This document shows positions 6,361 to 6,636 of a DNA stretch of 6,636 bases, piece after piece. The stretch is from Nitrospinota bacterium (GTDB lineage Bacteria > Nitrospinota_A > UBA7883 > JADGGD01). The translations under genes and the position numbers were made by a program. The stretch lies in the NCBI GenBank assembly GCA_015229165.1, contig JADGCD010000100.1, forward strand, positions 1,014 through 7,649, written 5' to 3'. How positions within the stretch are numbered: the stretch's first letter is position 1; each line of letters starts with the position of its first letter. The notes beneath the pieces were generated by a model. That model was not told the DNA's origin. It saw only the letters and a list, made by a program, of their open reading frames with translations, and made no database searches.

Positions 6361-6415
6361 TCCCATGGGCGGGGTGGGGCGCCTCCCCTTTTCGCGCCCC
6401 GCCCCGCCCATGGGA
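6361..6415. repeat. 22-bp GC-rich inverted repeat (hairpin 2)
   Basis: The arms 6361-6382 and 6394-6415 are complementary at 21 of 22 positions; the exception is T6375, which would form a G-U wobble. The loop is 11 bases, CTCCCCTTTTC. Each arm carries the palindrome CCCATGGG. This is too long and clean for chance; it could be a REP/MITE-like dispersed element or a structure separating the convergent genes. Confidence 0.85.
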
Positions 6416-6430
6416 GCGAAAGTTTCTTTG

Positions 6431-6454
6431 GTCCTTTCTTTCCAAAGAAAGGAC
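6431..6454. terminator. 11-bp perfect inverted repeat between convergent genes (hairpin 3)
   Basis: GTCCTTTCTTT (6431-6441) and AAAGAAAGGAC (6444-6454) are perfectly complementary around CC. It lies 16 bases past the minus-strand stop at 6471 and 150 bases past the KAP stop, so it could end either transcript, although a clean U-run is absent. TTTCTTTGG (6423-6431) can alternatively pair with CCAAAGAAA (6442-6450). Confidence 0.45.
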
Positions 6455-6470
6455 ACTCTTGCTTCGCCTT

Positions 6471-6636
6471 CTATGCGGCCGGGGTGAGCGCCGCCACCAC
6501 CGCCGCCACGATCCGCTCCTGCTCGGCCAGGTCTTCGATCTTCCCCCCCTGCTCGTTGGTGACGTAGAAGACGTTGATGGCCCGGGGCCCCTCGGTGGAG
6601 ATCTTGGCCGAGGTGAGGAAATTTGTCAGAGCCCAC
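6471..6636 (-). CDS. glnD: C-terminal ACT domain end, probably GlnD; junction suspect
   Basis: Only the last 55 codons are visible, ending at TAG (6473-6471). The part AKISTEGPRAINVFYV, then TNEQGGKIEDLAEQERIVAAVVAAL, is typical of the final ACT domain of the PII uridylyltransferase GlnD, a nitrogen sensor that modifies PII proteins and binds glutamine through its ACT domains. A stand-alone ACT-domain protein is the alternative. The GC-rich codon use matches the housekeeping genes, unlike the KAP gene. The gene converges on the KAP gene with 190 bases between stops. The first eight visible residues, WALTNFLT, are an exact inverted copy of KAP coding sequence (6613-6636) and do not look like the helix-strand usually preceding AKIST, which would also be about three residues longer. 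Homology to GlnD is therefore only supported for 6471-6612. Confidence 0.7.
   Translation of the reverse strand, partial: WALTNFLTSAKISTEGPRAINVFYVTNEQGGKIEDLAEQERIVAAVVAALTPAA
6613..6636 (-). repeat. Inverted 24-bp copy of KAP gene segment at the window end
   Basis: These bases are the exact reverse complement of 5710-5733. The copy runs to the last base of the window, so its full length is unknown. In the minus-strand coding frame it encodes WALTNFLT, the same peptide and frame as in the KAP protein. Confidence 0.97.

Noticed and set aside
6331..6567. A 78-codon plus-strand frame across the hairpin region.
   Set aside because: It overlaps inverted repeats and the glnD-like end, has no homology, and its start lies within a CCATGG palindrome.

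Overview
The window is a GC-rich bacterial chromosomal segment. The tight rpiB-glyA pair, a tRNA-Gln, a multi-sensor cyclic-di-GMP protein and a probable GlnD C-terminus together suggest a proteobacterium-like genome, perhaps of the Desulfuromonadales/Geobacter type. That placement is inference from gene content and composition, not from a marker gene.

Layout. Positions 1-1658 (minus strand) hold the start-proximal part of a housekeeping operon: rpiB (ribose-5-phosphate isomerase B, GTG start) followed 36 bases later by glyA (serine hydroxymethyltransferase), whose last ~25 residues lie beyond the left edge. A sigma70-like promoter reads leftward from about 1692-1720. Positions 1784-1901 (plus strand) hold a promoter and a tRNA-Gln(CUG) gene with an encoded CCA. 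Its 3' flank carries two small hairpins and then two 44-base direct repeats spaced exactly 60 bases apart. Positions 2118-4709 (plus) encode an 863-residue soluble GAF-PAS-PAS-GGDEF-EAL protein with intact catalytic and feedback-inhibition motifs.

Accessory part. Positions 4841-6280 (plus) encode a 479-residue KAP-family P-loop NTPase with its own promoter. Its base composition is clearly lower in G+C than the neighbours, so it looks like a recently acquired, possibly defence-related gene. It has no obvious partner within the window. A 190-base intergenic stretch follows with three consecutive hairpins, including a 22-bp GC-rich one. A convergent minus-strand coding end at 6471-6612 resembles the C-terminal ACT domain of GlnD.

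Most unusual signal. The last 24 bases of the window are an exact inverted copy of an internal segment of the KAP gene (5710-5733). They are read in the same codon frame and interrupt the expected ACT-domain sequence. Chance cannot explain this. The likeliest reading is a chimeric or misassembled sequence end. A real short inverted duplication that could support DNA inversion, exchanging the two gene ends in frame, is the biologically interesting alternative.
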